A DNA stretch of 64,000 nt from Hyphomicrobium nitrativorans NL23 (GTDB lineage: Bacteria; Pseudomonadota; Alphaproteobacteria; Rhizobiales; Hyphomicrobiaceae), in NCBI RefSeq assembly GCF_000503895.1, contig NC_022997.1, positions 1,756,501-1,820,500 on the forward strand. The letters are read 5' to 3'. A program made the translations under genes and the position numbers. The first letter of the stretch is position 1; each line of letters begins with the position of its first letter. Of the stretch, positions 19,414 through 28,322 are shown piece by piece. The notes below the pieces were generated by a model. It was not told the origin of the DNA. It ran no database searches and saw nothing but the letters and a program-made list of their open reading frames with translations.

Positions 19414-21108
19414 GTGAAGCAGGCTCTCGGTTTCGCGCTTCTCATTCTGTCTGTGGGCGTGGGTGCGGCATACGCGGACGAGATCGAAGCGCCATCGCGG
19501 ATCGAGTCCGTCACCGTGTTTCCGGTCGGTGCCGAAGTCACGCGCGTCGCCAGGGTCGCCGTCAATAAGGGTGAGCACACAATCGTCTTCCGCGATCTGC
19601 CGGCGGGCGCCGTCGAGGGATCGATCCGGGTCGAGGGGAACGCCACGGGACGGCTCGAAATCGGGTCGGTCGATACGCGCCGCCTGTTCGTGCCGCGCGC
19701 GGATGCGCAAGCGTCCGCCAGCGAGAGGCGGCGTCTCGAAAACGAGATCGAACGCTTGCGCGATCAGCGCGCAAGCTACGAGGCCGAGGCGCAGAGTGCG
19801 GAAACGCAAAAGGAGTTGATCGGAAATCTCGCACAGCTTCCGACGCGCCCGGCTCCCGCTGCGGGGAACGCTGCGGAGGAAAACTGGCAGGCCGTGCTTG
19901 CGCTGATCACATCCGCTTCGGCCGATGCGCAGCGGGTGCTTCAATCCGCACAGATCAAAATTCGCGATACGGACCGCAGGATCGAAGACATCGAAAAGCA
20001 GCTGCGCGAGATCGCGCCGGAGCGAACGGAGCGGACGGAAGCGCGCGTTTTCGTGGTTGCACACGCGCCGCTCGATGCGGACATCACGGTACGCTATCAG
20101 GTGGCGCACGCCTCCTGGACGCCGCTCTACGACGTGCGTCTCGCGACGGGATCCAAGACGGTTGCGCCGACCCTCGATCTCACGCGGCGCGCTGCCATCA
20201 GCCAGAGAAGCGGTGAAGCCTGGGACAATATCGAGCTGGTGCTTTCGACCACGCGGCCGACGGCGGGGGCGTCCGCGCCGGAGCTTGAGACGATGATCGT
20301 CGACTTCGAGCCCGAGATGCCGCCACCGCCTCCGCTTGCCACGACACGTCGCTTTTCCGGTGAGCGTCAGGCGGCGCCTCAGGCGGGTGGGATCGTCGGC
20401 CAATACGAAGCGCAGGATATGGTGGCGGCGGCACCGGCGCCTGAGCCCGTGATCGTGGAGGAGCGCGCGGCGGAGGTCGTCCAAGCGCCGTTCCATGCGC
20501 TGTTCGCGGTGCCCGGGCGGACCTCAATTCCCGATACGGGGGAGATGAAGCGCGTCCAGCTCGGCAGCGACACGCTGGAGCCGGCGCTGACCATTCGCAC
20601 GGTGCCGAAGGTCGATGCCAAGGCGTATCTTTACGCGAAGCTCACGGTGCCGAAGGGCGCACCGCTGCTTCCGGGCGCGGCTGCGCTGTTCCGGGACGGG
20701 ACGTTCGTGGGCTCTGGGCATTTGCCGCTGCTCTCGCCGGACGAGGAGCATGAAATGGGCTTCGGGATCGACGATCTCGTGCGCGTGCGCCATGCGGTCT
20801 CGGAGCAGAAGCGCGGCGAGACGGGGCTGATCTCGACGTCGCGAACGGATAGCCGGCACTATCTGCTCTCGGTCAAGAGCATGCACGAGCGGCCGATCTC
20901 GCTTGCCGTGTTCGACCAGGTCCCGGTTTCGGCGCACCAGGATATCAAGGTGGAGCTGACGGGGCGGACGGCCCCCTCTCGCCAGGACGTGGACGACAAG
21001 CGCGGCGTGCTGGTCTGGGAGGGGACGCTGGAGCCAGATCAGGAGCAGACGGTCGAGTTCGGCTATCGGGTGTCCTGGCCGTCGGCCAAATCGGTTATCT
21101 ATAGGTAG
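19414..21108 (+). CDS. mucoidy-inhibitor MuiA-like protein (DUF4139/DUF4140)
   Basis: A 564-aa exported protein. The GTG start at 19414 follows AAGG; the signal peptide ends at GAAYAD. The N-terminal domain (residues ~25-110, IESVTVFPVGAEVTRVARV) and the beta-rich C-terminal domain (about residues 205-560, YQVAHASWTPLYDVRL) match the architecture of MuiA/DUF4139 proteins, with a coiled coil between (about 105-190). The family was named from a mucoidy phenotype in an actinobacterium; its biochemistry is unknown. A Pro-rich loop interrupts the C-terminal domain near residues 290-360. Confidence 0.8.
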   Translation: MKQALGFALLILSVGVGAAYADEIEAPSRIESVTVFPVGAEVTRVARVAVNKGEHTIVFRDLPAGAVEGSIRVEGNATGRLEIGSVDTRRLFVPRADAQASASERRRLENEIERLRDQRASYEAEAQSAETQKELIGNLAQLPTRPAPAAGNAAEENWQAVLALITSASADAQRVLQSAQIKIRDTDRRIEDIEKQLREIAPERTERTEARVFVVAHAPLDADITVRYQVAHASWTPLYDVRLATGSKTVAPTLDLTRRAAISQRSGEAWDNIELVLSTTRPTAGASAPELETMIVDFEPEMPPPPPLATTRRFSGERQAAPQAGGIVGQYEAQDMVAAAPAPEPVIVEERAAEVVQAPFHALFAVPGRTSIPDTGEMKRVQLGSDTLEPALTIRTVPKVDAKAYLYAKLTVPKGAPLLPGAAALFRDGTFVGSGHLPLLSPDEEHEMGFGIDDLVRVRHAVSEQKRGETGLISTSRTDSRHYLLSVKSMHERPISLAVFDQVPVSAHQDIKVELTGRTAPSRQDVDDKRGVLVWEGTLEPDQEQTVEFGYRVSWPSAKSVIYR

Positions 21109-21198
21109 GGCCGCGATTTAACCGGGTTGCCAGGGCAAGCCTCAGGTTAGGTGTTGGCCAGGGCGGGCCCTGGCGCTAAACCTAGATCTTATCGTTCC

Positions 21199-21227
21199 GG
21201 CCCCGGCTCGATCAGCCGGGGCCATTT
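21199..21227 (+). terminator. likely terminator before purA
   Basis: A perfect 10-bp stem (GGCCCCGGCT at 21199-21208 with AGCCGGGGCC at 21214-21223) followed by only ATTT. It lies 90 bp after the MuiA-like stop and 20 bp before purA, so it could also be a purA leader hairpin. Confidence 0.6.
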
Positions 21228-21247
21228 CATGACACGTGGTGGTAGGA

Positions 21248-22540
21248 ATGGCTAACGTAGTCGTCGTCGGCGCGCAGTGGGGCGACGAGGGTAAAGGCAA
21301 GATCGTCGACTGGCTCTCGGAGCGGGCGGACGTCGTGGTGCGGTTCCAGGGCGGCCACAATGCCGGCCATACGCTCGTCATCGGCGACAAGGTTTACAAG
21401 CTTTCGCTGCTGCCCTCGGGCGTCGTGCGGCCGGGCAAGCTCGCGATCATCGGCAACGGCGTGGTCGTCGATCCTTGGGCGCTGGTTGCGGAAATCGAGA
21501 AGCTTGCGGGACAGGGCGTTGCCATCACGCGCGAGAACCTCCGCATTGCGGAGAACGCGACGCTCATTTTGCCGTGCCATCGTGATCTCGATCAGATCCG
21601 CGAGGAGGCGGCCGGAGACGGCAAGATCGGCACCACGGGACGCGGCATCGGTCCGGCGTACGAGGACAAAGTGGGGCGGCGCGCCATCCGTGCGCAGGAC
21701 CTGCGCAATCCGGCGACGCTCGGCGTCAAGGTGGACCGCCTGCTGCTGCATCACAACGCGATCCGGCGCGGGCTTGGCCGCGAGGAAGTGAGCAAGGACG
21801 CGCTGATCGCAGAGTTGAATGCGATCGCGCCCAAGGTCGTGCCTTACCTCGACGTGACATGGGAGTTGCTCGACCAGGAGCGCAAGGCGGGACGGCGCAT
21901 TCTGTTCGAGGGTGCGCAGGGCGCGCTGCTCGATATCGACCACGGAACGTATCCGTTCGTCACGTCGTCCAACACGGTGGCCGCACAGGCCGCGACGGGC
22001 TCGGGCACGGGCCCCGGTTCGCTCGGCTTCGTGCTCGGCATCGCGAAGGCGTACACGACGCGCGTCGGCGCGGGGCCGTTTCCGACCGAACTCAACGACG
22101 AGATCGGTGAGACGATCGGCCAGCGCGGGCACGAGTTCGGCACGGTGACGGGACGCAAGCGGCGCTGTGGCTGGTTCGACGCGGTGCTCGTCCGGCAGGT
22201 GGCGAAAGTGGCTGGGATCGACGGCATCGCGCTCACCAAGCTCGACGTTCTCGACGGCTTCTCCGAGATCAAGGTGTGCGTCGGCTATAGGCTCGACGGC
22301 GAGCGGTTCAACCGGCTTCCGACGGGGCTCAACGCGCAGAAGCGGGTCGAGCCGATCTGGGAGACGTTCGAGGGCTGGTCGCAATCGACGGCGGGTGCGC
22401 GGCGGTGGAAGGATCTGCCGGCGCAGGCGGTCAAGTACGTCCGCCACATCGAGGAACTGATCGAGTGCCCGGTGACGCTGCTCTCGACCAGCCCCGAGCG
22501 CGACGACACGATCCTGATGAAGGATCCTTTTGAGGATTAA
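21248..22540 (+). CDS. purA: adenylosuccinate synthetase
   Basis: First committed step from IMP to AMP (GTP-dependent ligation of aspartate). It is 430 aa from ATG 21248. Diagnostic motifs are the N-terminal [55 protein letters not shown] and [10 protein letters not shown]. The length is normal. It ends in a repeat that contains terminators and faces a convergent GNAT gene. Confidence 0.98.
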   Translation: MANVVVVGAQWGDEGKGKIVDWLSERADVVVRFQGGHNAGHTLVIGDKVYKLSLLPSGVVRPGKLAIIGNGVVVDPWALVAEIEKLAGQGVAITRENLRIAENATLILPCHRDLDQIREEAAGDGKIGTTGRGIGPAYEDKVGRRAIRAQDLRNPATLGVKVDRLLLHHNAIRRGLGREEVSKDALIAELNAIAPKVVPYLDVTWELLDQERKAGRRILFEGAQGALLDIDHGTYPFVTSSNTVAAQAATGSGTGPGSLGFVLGIAKAYTTRVGAGPFPTELNDEIGETIGQRGHEFGTVTGRKRRCGWFDAVLVRQVAKVAGIDGIALTKLDVLDGFSEIKVCVGYRLDGERFNRLPTGLNAQKRVEPIWETFEGWSQSTAGARRWKDLPAQAVKYVRHIEELIECPVTLLSTSPERDDTILMKDPFED

Positions 22541-22546
22541 TGACTC

Positions 22547-22672
22547 AAGCTGAGAGAAGCTTCGCTCAAGGAGCGTGGTGCTTTGTGGATGGCCGCGGCA
22601 CTTGGCGCGGGGGCGCAGTCGCGCCCCGAGCGCTGCGCGCTGTTTTTTCGCGGTCGACTTAAGCTGAGAGAG
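22547..22672 (+). repeat. dispersed intergenic repeat, copy 1, with terminator hairpins
   Basis: The first 64 bases (22547-22610) align without gaps to 24877-24940 with six mismatches. The element continues into a GGGGCGC/GCGCCCC hairpin (22610-22627) and an AGCGC/GCGCT hairpin followed by six T residues (22629-22648). It is bracketed by AAGCTGAGAGA at 22547 and again at 22661. It serves as the purA terminator region. Confidence 0.75.
22610..22648 (+). terminator. purA terminator within repeat copy 1
   Basis: Two consecutive GC hairpins (22610-22627 and 22629-22641) followed by G and six T residues, 70 bp after the purA stop. Confidence 0.75.
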
Positions 22673-22679
22673 GTGTTTG

Positions 22680-23183
22680 TCAGCGGCCGGAAATGGCGCC
22701 GGAGTATTGCGCGAGGGCGCCGTCTTGGAGTTCGAGCGCGAGGATGCGGTTCGGATCGACGGGGCCGGGGAATGTCATCGTGCCGGGCGGCACTGGGCGG
22801 AAACCGAGCCGGCCGTAATACGGCTCGTCTCCGATCAGAACGATCAGCTTGAGGCCGTCTGCGCGTGCGGCCGCGATTGCTTCGCGTATCAGGCCGTGAC
22901 CGTAGCCGCGGCCGCCGTATTCCGGTGCCACGACGAGCGGGCCGAGGAGAAGGGCCCCCGAAGTGCCGCCGATGGCGATCTCCGACATGCGAAGGGCTGC
23001 GATGAGGCGGTCGCCGTCCATGGCGCAGCGGCAATAGCGCGACGCGTCGCCATCCGACAATCCCTCGCGCACGCGGTAGGCCGTCCGCGCGAAACGGCCG
23101 GGGCCGAACACGCGGTCATGCAGGGCGGAGATGTGGGGAACATCCTCCGGCGTAACGGGCCGGGTGACGATGGGCGAGAGCAT
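22680..23183 (-). CDS. GNAT-family N-acetyltransferase
   Basis: A 167-aa GNAT fold protein. Acetyl-CoA-binding motif A is visible as LGPLVVAPEYGGRGYGHGLIREAI (roughly residues 90-115), followed by LIVLIGDEPYYGRLGFRP, which resembles the YhbS group of predicted N-acetyltransferases. The substrate is unknown. The ATG at 23183 (MLSPIVTRPVTPED) is preferred to an upstream in-frame codon. It is convergent with purA, and a Nudix gene lies upstream on the same strand. Confidence 0.85.
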   Translation of the reverse strand: MLSPIVTRPVTPEDVPHISALHDRVFGPGRFARTAYRVREGLSDGDASRYCRCAMDGDRLIAALRMSEIAIGGTSGALLLGPLVVAPEYGGRGYGHGLIREAIAAARADGLKLIVLIGDEPYYGRLGFRPVPPGTMTFPGPVDPNRILALELQDGALAQYSGAISGR

Positions 23184-23357
23184 GACGGTAGATCCTGGAC
23201 CGAGTTCGGGTAAGCACGTCAGCGCGGGCAACGCGCGGCGTGCACGCATCGCAGCGGCATCGGTCTCTGGCTCGTGGATCGGTTCGTCATGGCGCGGGCC
23301 TTTAGCATGGCGGAAACTAGCGGTCCAGCGCCTCCGAGGTGCGGCGTGGGGCTGTCG

Positions 23358-23843
23358 TTAAGGAGCCGACCAGTGCGCCGCGCGCGGGCGGAGGCCCATG
23401 ATTTCTTCCAGCCGGTTGCGGGTGGGCTCGCTCGTGCCGGGAGGCAAGGCATCGAGCGGGAAGAAGCCCTGCTCGGCGATCTCGCGGTTGGGGGGCGGGA
23501 TTTGGGGCTGGTGCCACGCCCGGACGACGAATAGCGCGATGTGATCGCCGGGAAAGAGGACGTGGTTGGCGTAGAGGCCGAAAAACTCGGGTGGGCCCTG
23601 AAGCTCCACGCCCGCCTCTTCGTGAAGCTCTCGTGACATTGCGTCTTCCGCCGTTTCTCCACGCTCCACGCCGCCGCCCGGAAAATGCCAGCCCGATCGA
23701 TATGTGTGACGGATGAGGAGAACGGTGTTGCCCGAGCGATCGAGCACCACGCCTTGCGCGCCGAGCGTAAGACCGCGAGAGTAGCGCCAGTAGCGTTGCA
23801 GAGCTTTGTGGATCATCCGTTCAGGGAACATGCGTCCAATCAT
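23358..23843 (-). CDS. Nudix hydrolase
   Basis: A 161-aa Nudix protein with a complete Nudix box, GGVERGETAEDAMSRELHEEAGV, and the preceding HTYRSGWHFPGG strand. It hydrolyses an NDP-X compound that cannot be identified from sequence. The frame is open up to 23987, but that would overlap the divergent metallophosphoesterase; ATG 23843 (MIGRMFPERM) or the Mets at 23831 and 23816 are more plausible starts. A GNAT gene lies 174 bp downstream. Confidence 0.88.
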   Translation of the reverse strand: MIGRMFPERMIHKALQRYWRYSRGLTLGAQGVVLDRSGNTVLLIRHTYRSGWHFPGGGVERGETAEDAMSRELHEEAGVELQGPPEFFGLYANHVLFPGDHIALFVVRAWHQPQIPPPNREIAEQGFFPLDALPPGTSEPTRNRLEEIMGLRPRAAHWSAP

Positions 23844-23945
23844 ACCGTGAGAGACATTCTGCTTCGGGGGAGGCATCCTACATCGAGACGACGTCGTGCA
23901 TCGAGGGGGCGGCGCTCTCATGGCGGCAGACGTGTTTGAGGGGCT

Positions 23946-24857
23946 ATGACCGACAGCTTTACCCTTGTCCATCTTTCCGATGTTCATCTGGGGCCGATCT
24001 CAGGGTTTCATCCGAGATACTGGAACGTCAAGCGTGCGCTCGGTTACATCAACTGGCAGCGCGGGCGCGTGCGTGTCCACCAGAGACGCGTGGCGGACCG
24101 GATCGCGGCGGATGCGCTTCGCCAAGCCCCCGACCACATCGCGGTGACAGGGGATCTCGCGAACCTCGGACTCCCCGGTGAATACGCGGCCGCATACGCG
24201 TGGCTTCAGGCGCTGGGCGATCCGGAGCGCGTGTCGGTGGTGCCGGGCAACCACGATATCTACACGGGCCGGCTTGGGGGCGCGTCATGCCTTCAGACCT
24301 GGGCCCCCTACATGCAGAACAGCGAGTCGTGGCGGGAGGCGGAGCCGGTTCGCTTTCCCTTTGTCCAGATCAAGCGCGAGGTTGCGCTGATCGGATTGAA
24401 TTCGGCGGTGCCGACGCCGCCGTTCGTCGCGTCGGGGCGGCTCGGGGATGCGCAGCTCGCGCAATTCGAAGCGGCGCTCGCGCGACTGGGAGACGCCGGG
24501 TTCATCCGTGTCGTGCTGATCCATCATCCGCCCTTGCCGGGACAGGCGCCGTGGCGACGTGGACTTCAGGACGCGGCGGCGTTCGCGGATGTGCTGGAAC
24601 GGGCTGGCGCCGAGCTCGTTCTGCACGGTCACAATCATCGCGACATGCTGGAGTGGCGGACGCATGCGGGGCGAGGCGTGCCGGTGCTCGGTGTCGCGTC
24701 GGCCTCGGCGGCGCATGCGCACAAGAGCGAGCCGCTTGCGCGTTACAATCTGCTGCGCTTGCGCCGCGAGGATGGCGTGGTGCGCATTCATTGCGAGACG
24801 CGCGGGCTTTCCTCGCCCGATGGCGAGATCGTGACGCTCGACCGGCGCGATCTCTGA
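23946..24857 (+). CDS. cytoplasmic calcineurin-like metallophosphoesterase
   Basis: A 303-aa phosphodiesterase without a signal peptide. Metal-site motifs appear in order: HLSDVHLG (residue ~9), TGDLANLG, VPGNHDIY, VLIHHPP and LHGHNHRD. This is the class III/CpdA-like cyclic-nucleotide phosphodiesterase arrangement, but it is longer than CpdA and the substrate is not certain. It is divergent from the Nudix gene with about 100 bp between preferred starts. A repeat copy with a terminator follows. Confidence 0.88.
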   Translation: MTDSFTLVHLSDVHLGPISGFHPRYWNVKRALGYINWQRGRVRVHQRRVADRIAADALRQAPDHIAVTGDLANLGLPGEYAAAYAWLQALGDPERVSVVPGNHDIYTGRLGGASCLQTWAPYMQNSESWREAEPVRFPFVQIKREVALIGLNSAVPTPPFVASGRLGDAQLAQFEAALARLGDAGFIRVVLIHHPPLPGQAPWRRGLQDAAAFADVLERAGAELVLHGHNHRDMLEWRTHAGRGVPVLGVASASAAHAHKSEPLARYNLLRLRREDGVVRIHCETRGLSSPDGEIVTLDRRDL

Positions 24858-24876
24858 TTTTTTTGCTTTCGGACAC

Positions 24877-24977
24877 AAGCTGCGGGAAGCTTCGCTCAAG
24901 GGGCGTGGTGCTTTGTAGAGGGCCGCGGCACTTGCCGCGGGTCGCCTTGCTCCCGGGCGCTTGCGCGCCGGCTTTTT
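24877..24977 (+). repeat. dispersed intergenic repeat, copy 2, with terminator
   Basis: 24877-24940 matches 22547-22610 at 58 of 64 positions without gaps, including AAGCTTCGCTCAAG and GCGTGGTGCTTTGT. Beyond that the sequences diverge but both keep GC hairpins ending in a T-run. It begins 20 bp after the metallophosphoesterase stop. Confidence 0.75.
24953..24977 (+). terminator. terminator within repeat copy 2
   Basis: GGCGC (24956-24960) pairs with GCGCC (24965-24969), extendable by CC/GG with one bulge, followed by GGCTTTTT. Probably ends the metallophosphoesterase transcript. Confidence 0.65.
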
Positions 24978-25096
24978 GCACGTCTTGTGTGCATGTGTCG
25001 TGTCGATGGCGCGCAATGCGGCCGATTGAGGCGCATACGCGACAGGGCTTCGTGCTAGGGTCCGAACCAATCATGGTCTAGCAGGACTGCAATATT

Positions 25097-26191
25097 TTGC
25101 GCTTCAGACGCCCGCTCAGGATCAATCTGGCCTTGCAAGGTGGCGGCGCGCACGGGGCCTTCACGTGGGGCGTGCTGGATCGCCTTCTCGACGAAGAGGC
25201 GCTTTCGTTCGGCTGGATTTCGGGCACGAGCGCGGGTGCGGTGAACGCCGTGGCGCTGGCAGCGGGACTTGCGCAGGGCGGCCGCAAAGGGGCGCAAGCG
25301 AAACTGCGCGAGGTGTGGGAAGGCGTGCACAAGGCGGGCGTGCCGGATCTTCTGCGTCTCAATCCGTTTCTGTTCGGACTGACCAACGTCACCACGCTCG
25401 CGCAGATGACGACCTTGCTCTCGCCTTACGAGTTCAACCCGCTCGGCTTCGATCCTCTGCGTGCGCTGTTGGCGGACACCATCGATTTCGAGAGCGTGCG
25501 TGAGAAAGCGCCCGTCGAGCTGATCATAGCCGCGACGGAAGTTTCGACGGGGCGGGCGCGGCTGTTTCGGCGTGAGGAGATTACGCTCGACGCGGTGCTC
25601 GCCTCCGCGTGTCTCCCGACGCTGCACCGGACGGTAGAGATCGACGGGGCCGGGTATTGGGACGGCGGGTTTTCGAAGAACCCGGACCTGATCATGGTCG
25701 GTTCGGAAAGCCCGGTCAGGGATACGCTGATCGTGCAGATCAATCCACTGGTGCGGCGCGAGCTTCCGAAGGGCGCGCGCGAGATCGCGGGCACCGTCAA
25801 CCGTCTGACGTTCAATGCGCCGCTGTTGCGGGACGTAGAGCACATTCTTGCGGTGCGGGAGGCGGTGGGTACGCGCCGCTTCGGCGGCAAGGGACGCGGA
25901 CGGTATGGGGCGCTCGCGCGGCATCGGTTTCACATGATCGAGGCGGGGCGATATACGTCGTCGCTCTCCGACGACAGCAAGATGAAACCGGATCTCGGAC
26001 TTCTCACATATCTTCATTCGGCGGGCCGGATGCAGGCCCACAAGTGGCTTGCGCAGAACCTCGCGTCCGTGGGGCGGCGCGAGACGGTGGATTTCACCGA
26101 GCGGTTTCTTTTGAACCGGGAGCCGGTTTCCGATGAGGAGAGCGCAGGGGAGACGGACGACGCAGAAGCCGTGGCGTCCAAGCGCGCGTGA
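25097..26191 (+). CDS. patatin-like phospholipase
   Basis: A 364-aa lipid acyl hydrolase. It has the oxyanion loop LQGGGAHGAF (about residues 12-21), the nucleophile elbow GTSAGA (Ser about residue 48), and the catalytic Asp in YWDGGFSKNP (about residue 195). No ATG is available upstream: an in-frame TAG at 25079-25081 limits the start to TTG 25097, just before the fold. The C-terminus is acidic. It is convergent with the HTH regulator, separated by only 13 bp. Confidence 0.92.
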   Translation: MRFRRPLRINLALQGGGAHGAFTWGVLDRLLDEEALSFGWISGTSAGAVNAVALAAGLAQGGRKGAQAKLREVWEGVHKAGVPDLLRLNPFLFGLTNVTTLAQMTTLLSPYEFNPLGFDPLRALLADTIDFESVREKAPVELIIAATEVSTGRARLFRREEITLDAVLASACLPTLHRTVEIDGAGYWDGGFSKNPDLIMVGSESPVRDTLIVQINPLVRRELPKGAREIAGTVNRLTFNAPLLRDVEHILAVREAVGTRRFGGKGRGRYGALARHRFHMIEAGRYTSSLSDDSKMKPDLGLLTYLHSAGRMQAHKWLAQNLASVGRRETVDFTERFLLNREPVSDEESAGETDDAEAVASKRA

Positions 26192-26204
26192 CGGTGGCGG
26201 GCCG

Positions 26205-26981
26205 TTACGGGCCGACGAGGCGGGCGTAGCCTTCTTCCAGAGACGTTTCGAGCAGGACCTTGAGCTGATCGTAGCCCGCGCTTTTCGGCGTCAGCTCCCC
26301 GAGCGCGGTCGATTTGAATTCCTGCCGCTTCACGTAAACGATGGGAGACGAGACCGGCACGTACATTGCGCGCTGCTTATTGAGCGTGGTGATGAGGCCG
26401 CGCATCTCGCCCATCTGGTCGAGTTGCGAGACGAGCACCATGCGCATGGCGCCTTTGGTCAGCGACACGAGGTGAACGTACATGGAGGAGGCCGGCACGT
26501 AGATGCGCCCCCGGTGGCTGAAGGGCGCGTCGGGGCGCTCGCGCTCTTCGAACAGAAGGCTCGGCCATTCCGGGTCCCAGACGATGTCCGTGCGGTAGGC
26601 GACGATGACGTCGGGCTTCGTGAACGAGGGGCGGACGGTGAGGAAGCTGCCGATGTAGTGATCGACGGCGGCACGCGTGTAGGCGCCCATATAGACCGGA
26701 GCCACGACGCCGCCCTCGCCGCGCAGGTCCATCGGGTGCGCGGTCTGCATGGTGCCGAACCAGGCTTCCTTGAGCCGCTGGTAATCGAGGCCGAGCACCA
26801 TCGCCACGTCGAACAGCGTCTGTTCGCGGACGGGCTTGCCGTGCAGCAGGTTCTGGATCGTTTTCTCGTGGCAGTCGGCGGCGTCCGCCAGTTCGGCCTG
26901 GGTGAGCTTCTTCTCGACCATGGCGGTGCGCATGAGCTGGACGGCAGCGTCCCGCTCTCTCGTGCTGGTGGTCCGTTTCAT
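26205..26981 (-). CDS. HTH (Cro/C1-type) regulator with unknown C-terminal domain
   Basis: A 258-aa protein. The N-terminal helix-turn-helix spans about residues 13-70 (MVEKKLTQAELADAADCHEKTIQNLLHGKPV), typical of XRE-family regulators. The remaining ~180 residues (VVAPVYMGAYTRAAVDHYIGSFLTV...VLETSLEEGYARLV) form a mixed alpha/beta region in no family I recognise; it may be a ligand-sensing domain. The ATG at 26981 is the only suitable start. The neighbours, patatin and rlpA, give no clear regulon. Confidence 0.78.
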   Translation of the reverse strand: MKRTTSTRERDAAVQLMRTAMVEKKLTQAELADAADCHEKTIQNLLHGKPVREQTLFDVAMVLGLDYQRLKEAWFGTMQTAHPMDLRGEGGVVAPVYMGAYTRAAVDHYIGSFLTVRPSFTKPDVIVAYRTDIVWDPEWPSLLFEERERPDAPFSHRGRIYVPASSMYVHLVSLTKGAMRMVLVSQLDQMGEMRGLITTLNKQRAMYVPVSSPIVYVKRQEFKSTALGELTPKSAGYDQLKVLLETSLEEGYARLVGP

Positions 26982-27108
26982 GGCGGCAGGCGGCCCTTGG
27001 TGCGGGATAACAACTTTCGCAATATATCGGATTTTGCCGTTCTCCCAAGAGGGAAGAGCATCGCGTCGTTAAGCTTCGTCCCGGCGGGGTTCGCCAAAGG
27101 TGTGTCCG

Positions 27109-27143
27109 CAAAAAAGCAGGCCGCATTTGCACGCGGCCTGCTT
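27109..27143 (-). terminator. rho-independent terminator of rlpA
   Basis: On the minus strand AAGCAGGCCGC and GCGGCCTGCTT (27133-27143 and 27114-27124) form a perfect 11-bp stem with an 8-base loop, followed by a T-run (27109-27115 read in reverse). It is 30 bp beyond the rlpA stop. Confidence 0.92.
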
Positions 27144-27172
27144 CGTCTTCCAGTCTGCAATCGTGGCTTGGC

Positions 27173-27760
27173 TTAGCCGCGGCCGACGACCTCGACGGAC
27201 ACCGGCGCGAGGCCTGCGCCCTGCATTCCGATCACGCCGGCGGCGCGCTTTGAAAGGTCGATGATGCGACCCTTGATGAAGGGGCCACGGTCGTTGATCG
27301 TGACGACGACCGATTTGCCGTTGCGCTTGTTGGTGACGCGCACCTTCGTGCCGAAGGGCAGCGAGCGGTGTGCGGCCGTGAGGGCGTTGGGGTTGAAGTA
27401 GCCGCCCGAGGCGACCTTCTGGGGCTGCCAGTAGTAGGAGGCGATGCCGTGGGAGCCGCCGCCCGAGCTGAGGGTTCCCGAGGTCTTGGCGCGGCGCTTG
27501 ACGGCGGCCGGGCGCTTGGCAGCGCGACGGGTGGTGGCCGTGTGCTTCGTCGCGCGGCGCGACGTGGCGTGGCGGTCGTGATGGCGGGCGGCGCGCTTTG
27601 CGGCGCGGCGCTCGGCTTTGGCCCGGCGCTCGGCCTTCTTGTGGGCTTTGTAATGGCTGCTGGTCTGCTTGGCTTCCTTTGCGCGGGAGGCGTCAGCGGG
27701 GCGAATGTCCATCACGCCAAGCGTGAGAGCCGCCAAAGCGGCGAGTGCAAGAAAACGCAT
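27173..27760 (-). CDS. rlpA: septal ring lytic transglycosylase RlpA family protein
   Basis: Exported 195-aa protein with a C-terminal double-psi beta-barrel (HGIASYYW...GGYFNPNALTAAHRSLPFGTKVRVTNKRNGKSVVVTINDRGPF), the RlpA fold that cleaves denuded glycan strands in Pseudomonas. A signal peptide is followed by a very basic His/Lys/Arg/Ala-rich linker (about residues 30-95). GGAG nine bases upstream of ATG 27760 favours that start over ATG 27775. No SPOR domain and no lipobox are seen. The transcript ends at the strong terminator at 27109. Confidence 0.88.
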   Translation of the reverse strand: MRFLALAALAALTLGVMDIRPADASRAKEAKQTSSHYKAHKKAERRAKAERRAAKRAARHHDRHATSRRATKHTATTRRAAKRPAAVKRRAKTSGTLSSGGGSHGIASYYWQPQKVASGGYFNPNALTAAHRSLPFGTKVRVTNKRNGKSVVVTINDRGPFIKGRIIDLSKRAAGVIGMQGAGLAPVSVEVVGRG

Positions 27761-28322
27761 CTTCGATATCTCCATATCCCTCGGGCGACAGTGCCGCGGC
27801 TCAAGCGGAGTGATGCTCGCGTTCGATGGCAGGTCCCTTAGCGACACTGCTGCGGGCCGGTTTGGCCGACATGCCCAGGGCCGATTTCGCGGCGCCTCGG
27901 GTCGAACGTGTTTGCGAGCTTCCAAGTGAAAAACGAGCCTTAGCGCAACTCCAGAACCTGTCCTGTCTCCTCGTAAATCCGGACGACCATTGGCGGCCCC
28001 CCGTTCTGGTGGCGGCACCTGACCAGCCGATTTGGGCAGAATCAACGCTATTTGATGAACGGTGTTCGAACGCTGTTTTGGGGGCGTTGATTTCGCTTTC
28101 GATTTTTCTCAAAAGCGGGGCATCTGCGACGGCACGCCGCACAAGATGGTAACTAACGAACCCCTCGCAAGCCCATGAATAGTGTGGCGAATATGTGTTC
28201 GTGAAACGGCGCAATATGGAACGCTTGGTTCACACGAAAACGTTGCGCTCGTGCGATAATCGATGCGTCCCCGACGATGCGATGCGGCATTCTCGGACGG
28301 TTTCAGCTTCCGGGAGCGTGGC
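27761..28322. other. intergenic region between divergent rlpA and chrA, no gene seen
   Basis: About 560 bp. Several short frames occur on both strands without supporting ribosome-binding sites. Near 28197-28247 an imperfect inverted arrangement (TGTTCGTG and CACACGAAAA) could be an operator for chrA, but this is weak. Confidence 0.4.
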
